DNA of 59,723 nt from Bacillota bacterium (lineage in GTDB: Bacteria; Bacillota; Bacilli; Alicyclobacillales; SLC66), in NCBI GenBank assembly GCA_021785975.1, contig JAJYOE010000003.1:1-59723 (forward strand), in the 5' to 3' direction. Positions 59,661-59,723 of the stretch are shown here, in pieces; positions within the stretch are counted from its first letter, which is position 1, and every line of letters starts with the position of its first letter. Under the pieces are notes generated by a model, which was given only the letters and a program-made list of their open reading frames with translations, did no database searches and had not been told where the DNA came from. The position numbers and the translations under genes were made by a program.

Positions 59661-59723
59661 ATGTATGACGGTGGCGTATTCGGAGGATACACGCGCTGGG
59701 CTGTTGTATTCCTCATCATTTTC
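59661..59723 (+). CDS. YjcZ-type small membrane peptide, partial
   Basis: Begins at ATG 59661 and runs off the window end (21 codons, MYDGGVFGGYTRWAVVFLIIF). The glycine/aromatic start followed by a hydrophobic helix is like the short sporulation-associated YjcZ peptides. A GGTGAAATTCACC palindrome (59648-59660) covers the ribosome site. Confidence 0.65.
   Translation, partial: MYDGGVFGGYTRWAVVFLIIF

Noticed and set aside
1-59723. CRISPR arrays or toxin-antitoxin pairs
   Set aside because: No regularly spaced repeats were seen, and no small gene pair carried recognisable toxin or antitoxin motifs.

Overview
The window reads as chromosome of a spore-forming, low-to-moderate GC Bacillota of the Bacillales/Alicyclobacillaceae type. 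The germination pair sleB-ypeB, spoVK, mecA, ccpA, lexA and the order spoVK-hflX-ynbB-glnR-glnA (the order known from Bacillus subtilis) support this. The genus cannot be fixed from the sequence alone. No rRNA or CRISPR array was seen; three tRNAs and two T-box leaders are present.

Layout. 0.1-13.5 kb: sleB-ypeB, a small CxxC protein, glutamate dehydrogenase, D-Ala-D-Ala ligase, an M20 amidohydrolase, mecA, ccpA, a PcrA-like helicase preceded by two related small proteins, a SprT-like protein, a metallophosphoesterase, folE and a methyltransferase. 13.5-18.2 kb: gltB with its own promoter. 18.2-23.2 kb: an htrA-type serine protease gene cut in two by a 4,216-bp element. The element carries a large serine recombinase, a 46-aa ORF overlapping the recombinase start, a gp4/Twinkle-like primase-helicase relative with degraded active sites, and a radical SAM protein. 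23.2-28.6 kb: small conserved proteins, a PrsW-type protease, pepA, a two-TM peptide and an unusual sirtuin. 28.6-31.8 kb: a serine T-box controlling an aminotransferase-serA operon. 31.8-36.3 kb: a divergent PRPP synthase, then an operon of two anchored coiled-coil proteins, a ferric-reductase-like cytochrome, a response regulator and a histidine kinase. 36.3-47.5 kb: MFS exporter, SOS-regulated lexA, the glnRA region, hflX, spoVK, dapF, leuS with a leucine T-box, and three tRNAs. 47.5-59.7 kb: a 30-aa membrane peptide, a selD whose catalytic residue is encoded by UGA (selenocysteine), a TetR/MMPL pair, a GGDEF-PAS protein, a lipid kinase, a HAD phosphatase, a heterodimeric ABC exporter with a FliL-like protein, and the start of a YjcZ-type peptide.

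How it fits together. Nitrogen assimilation is well represented (glutamate dehydrogenase, GOGAT large subunit, glutamine synthetase and GlnR). Two T-boxes couple serine synthesis and leucyl-tRNA charging to uncharged tRNA. The strongest discovery candidate is the element in htrA. A 7-bp core (CCGATGG) flanks it. Removing the element with one core copy joins the two htrA pieces in frame into a 256-aa protease (771 nt). In the integrated state His and Asp of the catalytic triad lie on one side and the catalytic Ser on the other, so excision would act as an on switch. The second strong point is the UGA-containing selD with a 7-bp hairpin at SECIS distance, which implies that the organism makes selenoproteins.
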